This document shows positions 42,260 through 51,869 of a stretch of 64,000 bases of DNA, piece by piece. The stretch is taken from assembly GCF_023073415.1 (NCBI RefSeq), contig NZ_JADPJL010000062.1, positions 310,001 through 374,000 of the forward strand. The letters run 5' to 3'. This DNA comes from Bradyrhizobium sp. 190. Lineage in GTDB: Bacteria > Pseudomonadota > Alphaproteobacteria > Rhizobiales > Xanthobacteraceae. Under the pieces are notes generated by a model. It worked only from the letters and a program-made list of their open reading frames with translations, searched no databases and was not told the DNA's origin. A program made the translations under genes and the position numbers. The stretch's first letter is position 1. Every line of letters begins with the position of its first letter.

Positions 42260-44766
42260 GCGAGGCCCGTCAGCTTCTCCGGCCGGCTCGCATTGGGCCC
42301 GTGCGGGAAGTAATGCAGGCCGATGGCGTCGGCGAGATTGAGCAGATCCTGCTCCAGCGCGAACAGGGTCTTGACATCCAGCGTCGCGGCCTCGGCTGTC
42401 GTCAACGTCGCCTGCAACGCCACCGCCAGCCGCTGCGGCCGCTCGATCAGGCCATGCTCCTTCAAGCTCGGGAGTGCGGCGATGTGATCATTCAGCGTCG
42501 CCACCTGAAACGCGACCGAGCGCGGGTTATAAGGATCGAGCACCGCGAGATCGCGCACCGGCGCCAGCGCGGGGCCGACCAGATAGCGCGAACGATAGGT
42601 GATCTGGCAATCGACCAGCGTCAGCAGCACATCGAGATCTTCTTCGCCGGCTTCGTCATAGGCGAATTGCCGCGCGAACCGCGCGGTGTTGATGGCGCGC
42701 TCGACACGGCGCCCCATGTCGAGAAAGCGCCAGCCGGCGGCGCGATTCATGTTTTCCTGCGCCAAACCTGCAAGACTCGCCAGTTCCTGCAACGTCAGTT
42801 CGGCGGCGCTGACGACGCTGTCATCGTCGTCGACCTGCAGGGCGAGACGCTCCACCATCTCGGTGATGATCTGCCAGGCGTCCGGCGAAAGCCGCTCGCG
42901 CAACGAGCTCGCCGTACGCTGCGCCGATTTTGCCAATGACAGGGCCGAACCGAATTTGTCCGGGCTCTGCAGCGCCTCGGCGACGACCCTTGCGGGGTTC
43001 GTTCGCGTCGCCTGCGAGGTCGCGCCCCAGGTCACCAGAAGCCGCTGGATGCGCTCGACCGATGGCAGCGCGGTCGACGATCCCTTGACGGGGTCGCGCA
43101 TCGGCGTGCCGAGCGCGCGGATCAGCCGCAGCGTCGCCTCGGCGCGCTCGAGATAGCGGCCGAGCCAGAACAGATTGTCCGCGGCGCGGCTCGGCACCAC
43201 GCCGGCGATGCGCCTGATGCGCACGGCTTCGGCGGCCGGCAGCAGCGTCGAAGCCGTGACCGCCTTGTCGGAGACAATCCAGACATCCGCCGACCGCGCG
43301 CCATCACCCATCGAGACGGCACGGGCATCGGGCTGTTCGGCGATCCGGCAGAAGCCACCGGGCAGGATGGTCCAGCCTTGGGGCGTTGCGGCAGCGAACA
43401 CCCGCAGCACGAACGGGCGCGGCGTGATCCGTCCCTGCTCCCACACCGGCGTCGTCGACAGCCGCACCAGCTCCTGGCCAACATAGTCGATGCCACGGTC
43501 GGTGATCGCGCTCCTGAGCCGGTCGCGCTCGGCCGGTGACAACTCGCCGGCGAGTACGGGACCGTGGCCCGGAAAGCCCGGAACGGAACGCCCATAGGCG
43601 CCCTCGATCGCGAAATCTTCCAGCCGCGACAACACTTCCTCACGCGCGGATTTCTGCCCGCACCACCAGGTCGCGATGTGCGGCATGATCAAATTCTCGC
43701 TGAGCAAGCGCCGGCACAGGCTGGGCAGGAAGCCGAGCAGCGCCCGCGCTTCCAGCACGCCCGAGCCCGGCATGTTGGCGACGACGACGCCGTCCTTGCG
43801 CAGCACGTCGATCAGGCCCGGCACGCCGAGATGCGACGACGCATTGAGCTCCAGCGGATCGAGGAAATTGGAATCGACCCGTCGCAGCAGCACGTCGAGC
43901 CGTTTCAAGCCTGCGACGGTACGGATGTGGACGCGGTCGCCGCTGACGGCGAGGTCGTCGCCCTCGACCAGCAGAAAGCCGAGATAACGCGCGAGTGTCG
44001 CGTGTTCGAAAAAGGTTTCGCTGAAGACGCCAGGCGTCAGCAAGCCGATCCGCGGCTCGTCGCGATCGGCGCTGGCGCGCAGGCTATCGCGGAACGCCTC
44101 GAAGAACGGCGCCACACGCTCGACATTCATCGACTTGTAGAGATTGGAAAAGGCGCGCGACAGCACCAGCCGATTTTCCAATGCATAGCCGGCGCCTGAT
44201 GGCGCCTGCGTGCGGTCGTTGAGCACCCACCAGCGCCCGTCGGGGCCGCGGCCGACATCGGCCGCATAGAGGTGAAGATGGCGCCCCCCGGGCGGTTTGA
44301 CGCCGCAAACCGCGCGCAGATATTCGTTGCTGCCGGCAATCGCGGCCGCGGGCACCGCGCCATCGGTGATCAGCCGGCCCTCGCCATAGAGATCGCGCAG
44401 GATCATTTCGAACAACTGCGCACGCTGCAAGATGCCCGTGGTCAGTTGCTGCCAATCGGCCTCGTCGATGATGAGCGGCAGATGGCTCAGCGGCCACAGC
44501 CGGTCGGCGGTCTCGCCGGGGGCGCGGTAGGTGACGCCGGCTTCGCGCAGATGCCGGTCGGCGGAGGCAAAGCGCCGCTCGATATCAACAGGCGAAAGCG
44601 CGGCAAAGGCATCGAAAAACCGGCTCCATGCCGCGCGGGGCGCGCCGTCCGGTCCGATATATTCGTCGGGAATGCCGGGCAGCCGCGCATAGTCGCGCGT
44701 CCATTGCGCGATCCGGCGCTGGCCCGGACGGGCCTTGCTTTCCTGATTGCTGCCTTGGCCTGCCAT
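42256..44766 (-). CDS. Circularly permuted ATP-grasp fused to an alpha-E domain
   Basis: An 836-residue fusion. About residues 1-490 are a circularly permuted ATP-grasp domain (YIGPDGAPRAAWSRFFDAF near 35, RDLYGEGRLITDGAVP near 135, YAADVGRGPDGRWWVLNDRT near 170, GVFSETFFEHATLARYLGF near 250). About residues 525-830 are an alpha-helical alpha-E domain (ADNLFWLGRYLERAEATLRL). In many genomes these are two genes; here they are one. Comparative-genomics work on amidoligases predicts that such proteins, with transglutaminases, make and cut a peptide tag or modify a protein. It overlaps the transglutaminase gene downstream by four bases and lies 28 bases after the DUF2126 gene. The biochemical product is not known. 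Confidence 0.9.
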   Translation of the reverse strand: MAGQGSNQESKARPGQRRIAQWTRDYARLPGIPDEYIGPDGAPRAAWSRFFDAFAALSPVDIERRFASADRHLREAGVTYRAPGETADRLWPLSHLPLIIDEADWQQLTTGILQRAQLFEMILRDLYGEGRLITDGAVPAAAIAGSNEYLRAVCGVKPPGGRHLHLYAADVGRGPDGRWWVLNDRTQAPSGAGYALENRLVLSRAFSNLYKSMNVERVAPFFEAFRDSLRASADRDEPRIGLLTPGVFSETFFEHATLARYLGFLLVEGDDLAVSGDRVHIRTVAGLKRLDVLLRRVDSNFLDPLELNASSHLGVPGLIDVLRKDGVVVANMPGSGVLEARALLGFLPSLCRRLLSENLIMPHIATWWCGQKSAREEVLSRLEDFAIEGAYGRSVPGFPGHGPVLAGELSPAERDRLRSAITDRGIDYVGQELVRLSTTPVWEQGRITPRPFVLRVFAAATPQGWTILPGGFCRIAEQPDARAVSMGDGARSADVWIVSDKAVTASTLLPAAEAVRIRRIAGVVPSRAADNLFWLGRYLERAEATLRLIRALGTPMRDPVKGSSTALPSVERIQRLLVTWGATSQATRTNPARVVAEALQSPDKFGSALSLAKSAQRTASSLRERLSPDAWQIITEMVERLALQVDDDDSVVSAAELTLQELASLAGLAQENMNRAAGWRFLDMGRRVERAINTARFARQFAYDEAGEEDLDVLLTLVDCQITYRSRYLVGPALAPVRDLAVLDPYNPRSVAFQVATLNDHIAALPSLKEHGLIERPQRLAVALQATLTTAEAATLDVKTLFALEQDLLNLADAIGLHYFPHGPNASRPEKLTGLA

Positions 44767-44794
44767 TCCGATTCCCTAAAGACGGTCGCTCCGA

Positions 44795-47700
44795 TTAGAT
44801 CAGGAGCGGCGTCCTCAAGTCGAGCGTCAAGGGGAATTCATTTGTGCGTTCCTCGGGCGGAGGGTCGATCCTGCCCGGGGTATGGCCATGATCCTGAAAC
44901 CGGGCCAGCCGCCTTGCTTCCGCCTCATAGGAATTGACCGGCTTGGTATCGTAGCTGCGCCCGCCGGGATGGGCGACATGGTACACGCAGCCGCCGAGCG
45001 AGCGGCCGTTCCAGGTATCTATCAAGTCAAATGTCAGTGGGGCGTGGACCGGGATGGTCGGGTGCAGCCCCGATGCCGGCTGCCACGCCTTGAAACGGAC
45101 GGCGGCGACGGCCTCGCCTGAGCGGCCGGTTGCCGTCATCGGCATTCGCCTGCCGTTGCAGGTCACGACGTGACGGCCTTCGACAAAGCCCGTGGCCGCC
45201 TTCACCTGCAAGCGCTCCACCGAACTATCGACATAACGCACCGTGCCGCCTGCCGCCCCCTCTTCGCCAAGCACGTGCCAAGGCTCCAGCGCCTGACGCA
45301 ATTCCAGCGCGACGCCGCCATGGTGGACACGGCCAAACACCGGAAAACGAAACTCGAGCTGCGCCGAGTACCATTCCGGCGAGAATTCGTAACCGGATTG
45401 CCTGAGCTCTTCGAGCACGCCCAGAAAATCCTCCCAGAGGAAATGCGGCAGCATGAAGCGATCGTGCAGCGTGGTGCCCCAGCGCACGAACTTGCCTTGT
45501 TGTGGCTCGCGCCAGAGTTTTGCAATCAGTGCGCGGATCAACAATTGCTGCGCCAGCGACATCCGTGGATCGGGCGGCATTTCGAGCGCGCGGAATTCGA
45601 CCAGCCCGAGACGGCCGGTCGGCCCGTCCGGCGAATAGAGCTTGTCGATGCAGATTTCGGCGCGATGGGTATTGCCTGTTATGTCGACGAGGATATGCCG
45701 GAACAGGCGGTCCACCAGCCAAAGCGGGGCCTCGATATCAGGCGGCGGCACGTGAGCCAGCGCGACCTCCAGTTCATAGAGCCCGTCATGCCGTGCCTCG
45801 TCGATGCGCGGCGCCTGGCTGGTCGGGCCGATGAACATGCCCGAAAACAAATAGGACAGCGACGGATGACGCTGCCAGTACAGCACGAGGCTCTTCAGCA
45901 AATCGGGGCGGCGCAGGAACGGCGAATCCTGCGGCGTCGAGCCACCGACCACGACATGATTGCCGCCGCCGGTGCCGGTGTGGCGGCCGTCGACGAGAAA
46001 GCGGTTGGCGCCGAGCCGGACTTTGGCGGCGTCTTCATACAGGCCGAAGGTGATATCGACCGCCTCGCGCCAGCTCTGCGCCGGCTGAACGTTGATTTCG
46101 ATCACGCCGGGATCGGGCGTCACCTTGATGACCTCGACGCGCGGATCGTAGGGCGGCCCGTAGCCCTCGACATGAACCTGGAACTGCAGTTCCTCGGCGG
46201 TCGCCTCCACCGCCGCGATCAGTTCGAGGTAATCTTCGAGTTTTTCCACCGGCGGCATGAATGCGCACAAGACGCCGTCACGAACCTCAACTGATGTCGC
46301 CGTGCGAACCGGCTTCGGTTTTGGTTTGGGCTTCTGCGCGGGCTTCGCCGGCACGCCGTCAGTTACAGCGTCCTTGTCCTCGACGGCCAATTCGAGACGC
46401 GGCTCCATCGGATCCTGCTCGACCACGTAGGGATATTCTTCCGGCGGGACATGCGGCAGCGACGCCATCGGCAGCCGCAGCCCAAGCGGGGAATCGCCCG
46501 GTATCAGAAACAGATGGCCACGCTTGAGCTGCCAGCGCTCGCTCATCCAGCCCGAAGCGTCAGCGTCCGCGTGCTGGATCGGCAGCACGAAGCCTTTGGG
46601 CTTGTTCAAGCCCTCATCGAATACCCGCGCCATGCGCGCGCGCTCTTCCGCGTTGGCGAGTTTGGAGTCGCCGGGATCGACGTTGACCGGAAGTGACGCT
46701 TCCTTCTGCAGCCAGTGTACGGAATCTTCATAGGCCGGTATGACATAGCCGGCATCCAGGCCGAGCCGCTTCGCGGTCCCTTCCATAAAGGCCTTGGCGT
46801 CTTCGATCTTCCCCTTGCGCGGGTTCTCGATATTCGCGATCAGCTCGGCATTCTTCCAGATCGGCACGCCGTCCTTGCGCCAATAGAGACCGAAGGCCCA
46901 GCGCGGCAGGCTTTCGCCCGGATACCATTTGCCCTGCCCGTAATGCAGCAGCCCGCCTGGCGCGAAGCGGGCGTGCAGCTTGCGGATCAGTTCATCGGCC
47001 AGCGCCTGCTTGGTCGGGCCGACGGCGGCGATGTTCCATTCCGGCGATTCCAGATCGTCGATGGAAACGAAGGTCGGCTCGCCGCCCATGGTCAGGCGCA
47101 CGTCGTCCGCCCGGAGATCGGCATCGACCTGTTCGCCGAGCGCATCGAGACGCGCCCAGGATTCATCGGAGAACGGCCGCGTGATCCGCGGCGCCTCGCG
47201 GATGCGCTTGACGCTCATCTCGAAACCGAATTCGACATTGGCGAAGCCGGCACTGCCACTGATCGGCGCCGCCGAGCGGTAATGCGGCGTGGCGGCGACG
47301 GGAATGTGCCCCTCACCCGTCAGCATGCCCGAGGTGACGTCGAACCCGATCCACCCGGCGCCCGGAAGATAGACCTCGGCCCAGGCGTGCAGATCGGTGA
47401 AATCGCTCTCGACCTCGCGCGGCCCTTCGACGGGATCGATGTCCGGGCGCAGCTGCATGAGATAGCCGGAGACGAAGCGCGCCGCGAGACCGAGGTGACG
47501 GAAGATCTGGATCAACAGCCACGCCGAGTCGCGGCATGATCCGGAGCCAGAGGCCAGCGTCTCTTCCGGCGTCTGAATGCCCGGCTCCATCCGGATGACA
47601 TAGCTGATCTTTTTCTGCAGTTGCGCGTTGAGGTCGACCAGAAAATTGACGGTGCTGTCGGCCTCGCGCGCAATCTCCTTCAGATACGACGCGAACAGCG

Positions 47701-48073
47701 GCCCCTGCTCCGTCGTGGCGAGATAGGGCGCAAGCTCGGTCTTGAGATCGCTGGTGTACTGCAACGGAAAAGCGCTGGCGCTGGGCTCGACGAAGAAGTC
47801 GAAGGGATTGACGACCGTCATCTGCGCCGTGAAGTCGACTTCGATCTTCAGCTCAGACGCCTTCTCGGGAAATACGAAGCGCGCCAGCCAGTTGCCCTGC
47901 GGGTCCTGCTGCCAGTTCACGAAATGATTTGTTGGCGTGACCTTGAGCGAATAGCTCAGGATCGGCGTGCGCGTATGCGGCGCCGGACGCAGGCGAACGG
48001 TTTGCGGGCCGAGATCGATCGGTCGGTCGTATTTGTAGTGCGTGACGTGATGCAGTGCGACGAAGATCGACAC
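44795..48073 (-). CDS. Large transglutaminase-like protein with DUF2126 C-terminal region
   Basis: A 1092-residue protein. The N-terminal third is a transglutaminase-like module (VALHHVTHYKYDRPIDL at the start; Cys180 in GSGSCRDSAWLL, His in FTDLHAWAEVY, Asp in WIGFDVTSG). The remainder is DUF2126, with conserved stretches such as LTMGGEPTFVSIDDLE near residue 330 and DGRHTGTGGGNHVVVGG near 715. I start at GTG 48073, with GGAG eight bases upstream, which opens the usual N-terminal sequence; a longer frame to 48127 would add 18 unlikely residues. Role unknown, though it is always found with the ATP-grasp/alpha-E partner as far as I recall. It is the first gene of the three-gene unit. Confidence 0.88.
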   Translation of the reverse strand: MSIFVALHHVTHYKYDRPIDLGPQTVRLRPAPHTRTPILSYSLKVTPTNHFVNWQQDPQGNWLARFVFPEKASELKIEVDFTAQMTVVNPFDFFVEPSASAFPLQYTSDLKTELAPYLATTEQGPLFASYLKEIAREADSTVNFLVDLNAQLQKKISYVIRMEPGIQTPEETLASGSGSCRDSAWLLIQIFRHLGLAARFVSGYLMQLRPDIDPVEGPREVESDFTDLHAWAEVYLPGAGWIGFDVTSGMLTGEGHIPVAATPHYRSAAPISGSAGFANVEFGFEMSVKRIREAPRITRPFSDESWARLDALGEQVDADLRADDVRLTMGGEPTFVSIDDLESPEWNIAAVGPTKQALADELIRKLHARFAPGGLLHYGQGKWYPGESLPRWAFGLYWRKDGVPIWKNAELIANIENPRKGKIEDAKAFMEGTAKRLGLDAGYVIPAYEDSVHWLQKEASLPVNVDPGDSKLANAEERARMARVFDEGLNKPKGFVLPIQHADADASGWMSERWQLKRGHLFLIPGDSPLGLRLPMASLPHVPPEEYPYVVEQDPMEPRLELAVEDKDAVTDGVPAKPAQKPKPKPKPVRTATSVEVRDGVLCAFMPPVEKLEDYLELIAAVEATAEELQFQVHVEGYGPPYDPRVEVIKVTPDPGVIEINVQPAQSWREAVDITFGLYEDAAKVRLGANRFLVDGRHTGTGGGNHVVVGGSTPQDSPFLRRPDLLKSLVLYWQRHPSLSYLFSGMFIGPTSQAPRIDEARHDGLYELEVALAHVPPPDIEAPLWLVDRLFRHILVDITGNTHRAEICIDKLYSPDGPTGRLGLVEFRALEMPPDPRMSLAQQLLIRALIAKLWREPQQGKFVRWGTTLHDRFMLPHFLWEDFLGVLEELRQSGYEFSPEWYSAQLEFRFPVFGRVHHGGVALELRQALEPWHVLGEEGAAGGTVRYVDSSVERLQVKAATGFVEGRHVVTCNGRRMPMTATGRSGEAVAAVRFKAWQPASGLHPTIPVHAPLTFDLIDTWNGRSLGGCVYHVAHPGGRSYDTKPVNSYEAEARRLARFQDHGHTPGRIDPPPEERTNEFPLTLDLRTPLLI

Positions 48074-48190
48074 GGACCGGACTCCAGCGGCTTTTTTAAG
48101 CAGAACACCGGTTCCGGGTGGGATCAAGCACTAACAACGGGCACGGAGTGCCTATGGGAAGTGCGGATTAGCTGTCCGAATTATCTGTGG

Positions 48191-48310
48191 GTCGTCCCCG
48201 CGAACGCGGGGACCCATACCGCGTGATCTATGACGTAAGGCGGGATCGCTGACGCCTGCTCCACAACCAGCGCCTGTGGTTATGGGTCCCTGCTTTCGCA
48301 GGGACGACGA
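48191..48310. repeat. Palindromic repeat, copy A of the gtcgtccc family
   Basis: A 120-base inverted repeat. The left arm starts gtcgtccccgcgaacgcggg and the right arm ends tgctttcgcagggacgac; both contain gacccata/tatgggtc. A related copy is at 60773-60893, with near-identical arms but different interior. I recognise the type as a common intergenic element in Bradyrhizobium. It lies between the DUF2126 gene start and the UxaA-type gene end. Confidence 0.8.
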
Positions 48311-48326
48311 CAGAGTGTGCACATTC

Positions 48327-49850
48327 TCACATCGTCGCGCCGAGCACCCATGGCGCAAACTCCGCGCCGCCGAAATCGAAGCTCTCGCTCTTGGTCGGCT
48401 GGCCGGATGCCGTTTTCAGCATCAGTTCGAAAATGCGCTGGCCGCATTGCTGCACGGTTTCCTCGCCGTCGAGGATGGTACCGCAATTGACGTCCATGTC
48501 GTCTTCCATGCGCTTGTACATCGGCGTGTTGGTGGCGAGCTTGATCGAGGGCGCAGGCTTGCAGCCGAACACGCTGCCGCGGCCGGTGGTGAAGCAGACG
48601 AGATTGGCGCCGCCCGCCACCTGCCCGGTCGCAGCCACCGGGTCATAGCCGGGCGTATCCATGAACACGAACCCCTTCTTGGTGATCGGCTCGGCGTAGT
48701 TGAGCACATCGACCAGATTGGTGCTGCCGGCCTTGGCCATCGCGCCCAGTGATTTCTCGAGGATCGTGGTGAGGCCGCCGGCCTTGTTGCCGGGGCTCGG
48801 ATTGGCGTTCATCTCGGCGCCTTCCCGCTTGGTGTATTCCTCCCACCAGCGCATCAGGCCGACGAGCTTTTCGCCGACCTCGCGGCTGACCGCGCGCCGG
48901 GTCAGGAGATGCTCGGCGCCGTAGGTCTCGGGAGTTTCCGAGAGGATCACCGTGCCGCCGTGTGCAACCAGAAGATCGCTCGCCACGCCGAGCGCCGGAT
49001 TGGCCGAGACGCCCGAATAACCGTCGGAGCCGCCGCATTGCAGCGCCACCGTCAGCTCGCTCGCCGGCACCGGTTCGCGCTTTACCTTGTTGGCGTCGGT
49101 CAGCGCCTCCTTCACGAAGGCGATACCGGCCTCCACCGTCTTACGGGTGCCGCCGACTTCCTGGATGTCCATCGCGCGCAGGCGGCCGGCGAGTTTCTGC
49201 TCCTGCATCAGCCCGCCGATCTGGTTGACCTCGCAGCCGAGGCCCAGCACGACGACGGCGGAGAAATTCGCATGCCGCGCATAGCCGCCGAGCGTCCGCC
49301 GCAGCAGCGCCAGCGGTTCGTCCTGCGTCATTCCGCAGCCGGTCTTGTGGGTCAGCGCCACCACGCCGTCGACATTCGGGAAATCCGCCAGCGGATTGTC
49401 GCCGGTGAACGGGTTCTTCTTGAACATGTCGGCGACGATGCCGGCGACATGGGCGCTGCAATTCACCGACGTCAGAATACCGATATAGTTGCGCGTCGCC
49501 ACGCGGCCGTCGGCGCGGCGGATGCCCTCGAAGGTCGCCGGCAGATCGAAGTTCGGCACCGGCTTGACGTCGACGCCGAACGCATAGTCCTTGGCGAAAT
49601 CGCCCATGCCGCAGTTTTGCGTGTGAACATGCTGGCCCGGCGCAATCGGCGCGGTGGCAAAGCCGATGATCTGGCCGTAGCGGCGCACCGGCTCGCCCAT
49701 GGCGATCGGTTTGATCGCGACCTTGTGCCCCGCCGGGATACGCTCGACCGTGGTGACCCCATCGGCCACCACCATGCCCGGCGGCAGGCTCGAGCGCGCG
49801 ATCAGCACGCCGTCGTCAGGATGCAGGCGAATGACGGGTGCCGGGGTCAT
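48327..49850 (-). CDS. UxaA-family (altronate/galactarate-type) dehydratase
   Basis: A 507-residue protein combining an N-terminal SAF-type domain (about residues 1-90) with a UxaA-type dehydratase domain. Recognisable blocks: GYRRADGRVATRNYIGI-like region near 110 (seen as GIRRADGRVATRNYIGILTS), NCSAHVAGIVAD near 130, THKTGCGMTQ near 165, LGLGCEVNQIGG near 200, ALQCGGSDGYSGVSANPALG near 270, and cysteines expected for an iron or Fe-S centre. Family members dehydrate sugar acids such as altronate or galactarate to 2-keto-3-deoxy acids. A well-placed aaggagac ribosome binding site precedes ATG 49850. It follows an HpaI aldolase and an Ldh-type oxidoreductase, and the three together could dehydrate, cleave and redox-handle a hydroxy acid. 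Confidence 0.85.
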   Translation of the reverse strand: MTPAPVIRLHPDDGVLIARSSLPPGMVVADGVTTVERIPAGHKVAIKPIAMGEPVRRYGQIIGFATAPIAPGQHVHTQNCGMGDFAKDYAFGVDVKPVPNFDLPATFEGIRRADGRVATRNYIGILTSVNCSAHVAGIVADMFKKNPFTGDNPLADFPNVDGVVALTHKTGCGMTQDEPLALLRRTLGGYARHANFSAVVVLGLGCEVNQIGGLMQEQKLAGRLRAMDIQEVGGTRKTVEAGIAFVKEALTDANKVKREPVPASELTVALQCGGSDGYSGVSANPALGVASDLLVAHGGTVILSETPETYGAEHLLTRRAVSREVGEKLVGLMRWWEEYTKREGAEMNANPSPGNKAGGLTTILEKSLGAMAKAGSTNLVDVLNYAEPITKKGFVFMDTPGYDPVAATGQVAGGANLVCFTTGRGSVFGCKPAPSIKLATNTPMYKRMEDDMDVNCGTILDGEETVQQCGQRIFELMLKTASGQPTKSESFDFGGAEFAPWVLGATM

Positions 49851-49874
49851 TTGGGTGTCTCCTTAAAGTCGGCG

Positions 49875-49947
49875 AATAGCGAATGGCGAGTAGCGAATAG
49901 TAAAGACTGTTACGCTGCTCTCCACCCCCTATTCGCCATTCGCTATT
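49875..49947. repeat. Small inverted repeat between the UxaA and HpaI genes
   Basis: Left arm 49875-49893 reads aatagcgaatggcgagtag and right arm 49929-49947 reads ctattcgccattcgctatt; one mismatch when folded. The left side also carries an extra cgaatag. The element fills most of the 102-base gap and may end or process the transcript. I recall this repeat type from Bradyrhizobium. Confidence 0.7.
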
Positions 49948-49952
49948 ACGTC

Positions 49953-50732
49953 CTAGGCCTTCCCGCCGGAATCCTTCCGGGTCTGGTTCACCTGCATCTT
50001 GGCGTAGGTCATCATCAACCCGCTCTCGTTCGACAGCGTCACCAGCTTGAAGCCCATGTTGATCGCGCGCACCGCGCCCTCGGCGCCCGAGCAGTGGATG
50101 CCGGGATTGAGGCCGCGCTTGCCGCACTCCTTGATGATCTTCTCATAGATCTTGAGGATTTCCGGCTCGTCGCGATCGAGCTTCGGCACCAGGCCGTAGG
50201 AGAAGCCGAGGTCGGACGGGCCGATATAGACGCCGTCGATGCCCTCGACGTCGAGGATCGATTCCATGTTCTCGACGGCCGTCCTGGTCTCCATCATCGG
50301 CAGCAGCACGATTTCGTCGTTGGCCGTCTGCTGGTAGGTGCCGGCCGAGCCGTACATGCCCGAACGGATCGGGCCGTTGGAGCGCGTGCCCTTCGGCGGG
50401 TACTTGGCGTACTGGACGAGGTTCTTGGCTTCCTGCGAGGTATTGATCATCGGGCAGATCACGCCATAGGCGCCGCCGTCGAGCACCTTGCCGATGATGC
50501 CGGGCTCATTCCAGGGCACACGGACCATCGGCGTTACCGGATGGCCGTTCATCGCCTGAAAGCATTGCACCATCGAGAGGTAATCCTGCACGCCGTGCTG
50601 CATGTCGACGGTGACGCTGTCGAATCCGCATTGCGCGATCACTTCGGCCGAGAAGCCGGACGGGATCGCGAGCCACGCGTTCACCACAGCCTTGCCCGAG
50701 GCCCATACTTTCTTGACGTTGTTGGTTGCCAT
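49953..50732 (-). CDS. hpaI: HpaI-type class II aldolase (4-hydroxy-2-oxoheptanedioate aldolase family)
   Basis: A 259-residue metal-dependent aldolase of the HpcH/HpaI family, which splits 4-hydroxy-2-oxo acids to pyruvate and an aldehyde. Residues consistent with the active site: His in VDMQHGVQDY near 45, Arg in PMVRVPWNEPG near 70, the metal-ligand Glu in MMETRTAVEN near 148, and the Asp in IGPSDLGFSYG near 175. In the hpa pathway HpaI gives pyruvate and succinic semialdehyde, and the other hpa genes are nearby on the other side of hpcR. However it sits with a UxaA dehydratase and an Ldh oxidoreductase, so a sugar-acid aldolase (KDR or KDG type) is the alternative. ATG 50732 has agggaaag upstream. 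Confidence 0.78.
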   Translation of the reverse strand: MATNNVKKVWASGKAVVNAWLAIPSGFSAEVIAQCGFDSVTVDMQHGVQDYLSMVQCFQAMNGHPVTPMVRVPWNEPGIIGKVLDGGAYGVICPMINTSQEAKNLVQYAKYPPKGTRSNGPIRSGMYGSAGTYQQTANDEIVLLPMMETRTAVENMESILDVEGIDGVYIGPSDLGFSYGLVPKLDRDEPEILKIYEKIIKECGKRGLNPGIHCSGAEGAVRAINMGFKLVTLSNESGLMMTYAKMQVNQTRKDSGGKA

Positions 50733-50783
50733 TGATCGCTTTCCCTTTGTGATCGTTGCGATAGTTGGAGTTCGTGGAGTGGA

Positions 50784-51869
50784 TTAGCTGGCGGCGCGCT
50801 GGATGCTGGCCTCGCTGACGCCGACCTCGCGGGCGGTGTTGACGATCGCAGCCCAGGTATCATCAGGCAGCGGTACGCCGTTCCTGGTGCGCTCGGCGCG
50901 CATCTTGCGTTCGGGGTCTCCGGGGACCAGCACGGACTCGACGCCGGCGATCGGCTTGGTCTCCCGGATGAAGTCGGTGTAGCGCGAGATTTCGTCGTCG
51001 AAGTAATTGCTGGTGTCGATCACCTTGGGGTCGACATAGAAGGCAAGCATGCCGTTGGCGAACTGGCGGCCGCCCGAGGTGGCGCCCGTGCCGGTGAGCG
51101 CGCCGCCGAGCAGTTCGCAGATGAAGGCCAATCCCGACCCTTTGTGCTCGCCGAACGCGCGGATCGCACCGGTGCCCTGGGTGTGGTCCCGAGGTCCATC
51201 CGGCGTGTAGGGACCGTAGAGCACGGACGGCTCCTCGCTCAGCGTGCCGTCGGCGTCGACCAGCGCACCGGTCGGCAACTTCTTGCCGCCGCGGCTCGCC
51301 ACCAGTACCTTGCCCTCGGCAACGATCGAGGTGGCGAAATCGAGCACGATCGGATCCTGCCCCTTGCGCGGAATGCCGACGCAGTAGGGCGCAGTCGAAA
51401 GCCGCTTCTGGACGCCGCCGAACGGCGCCACCAGCAGCGAGCCTGCGGCGTTGACGAAATGCACCGACACCAGCCCTTCAGCAGCGGCCATTTCGGCCCA
51501 GTCTCCGACGCGGCCGATATGCCCGGCATTGCGCAGTGCGATCGCTGCCAGCCCCGCCTTCTTGCATTTCTCGATGCCGGTCCGCACGGCGAACGGCGTC
51601 ACGGTCTGGCCGTAGCCGAACTTGCCATCGACCACGGCGAGCGACGGCGTATCGACGACAATCTCGGGGATCTGGTTGGGAACGACGTTGCCTGTCTTCT
51701 TCCAACGGATGTAGACCGGAACCCGGATCACGCCGTGGCTGTCATGGCCGGTAAGATTGGCAGTGGTGAGATAGGTCGCGATGCGCCTGGCTTCCTCGGG
51801 CGAGGATTCCGAATGCGAAAAAACCTCGGCGACAAAATCGATCAGGTTGTTGACTTGTATGGTGACCAT
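50784..51869 (-). CDS. Ldh-family NAD(P)-dependent oxidoreductase
   Basis: A 361-residue enzyme of the malate/L-lactate/ureidoglycolate dehydrogenase family (not the Rossmann LDH), which uses NAD(P) to reduce or oxidise 2-hydroxy acids. Typical blocks: TGHDSHGVIRVPVYIRW near residues 40-56 with the catalytic His, GKFGYGQTVTPFAVRTGIEK near 80, AGHIGRVGDWAEMAAAEGLV near 112-131, and the C-terminal AFGEHKGSGLAFICELLGGAL. It is the first gene of the ldh-hpaI-uxaA run, 51 bases before hpaI. Its upstream region contains two overlapping palindromes (51992-52025). The substrate is unknown. Confidence 0.84.
   Translation of the reverse strand: MVTIQVNNLIDFVAEVFSHSESSPEEARRIATYLTTANLTGHDSHGVIRVPVYIRWKKTGNVVPNQIPEIVVDTPSLAVVDGKFGYGQTVTPFAVRTGIEKCKKAGLAAIALRNAGHIGRVGDWAEMAAAEGLVSVHFVNAAGSLLVAPFGGVQKRLSTAPYCVGIPRKGQDPIVLDFATSIVAEGKVLVASRGGKKLPTGALVDADGTLSEEPSVLYGPYTPDGPRDHTQGTGAIRAFGEHKGSGLAFICELLGGALTGTGATSGGRQFANGMLAFYVDPKVIDTSNYFDDEISRYTDFIRETKPIAGVESVLVPGDPERKMRAERTRNGVPLPDDTWAAIVNTAREVGVSEASIQRAAS

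Noticed and set aside
48909..50735. 608-codon plus-strand ORF covering the UxaA and HpaI genes
   Set aside because: It runs antisense through two recognised genes and through an inverted repeat, with no domain.
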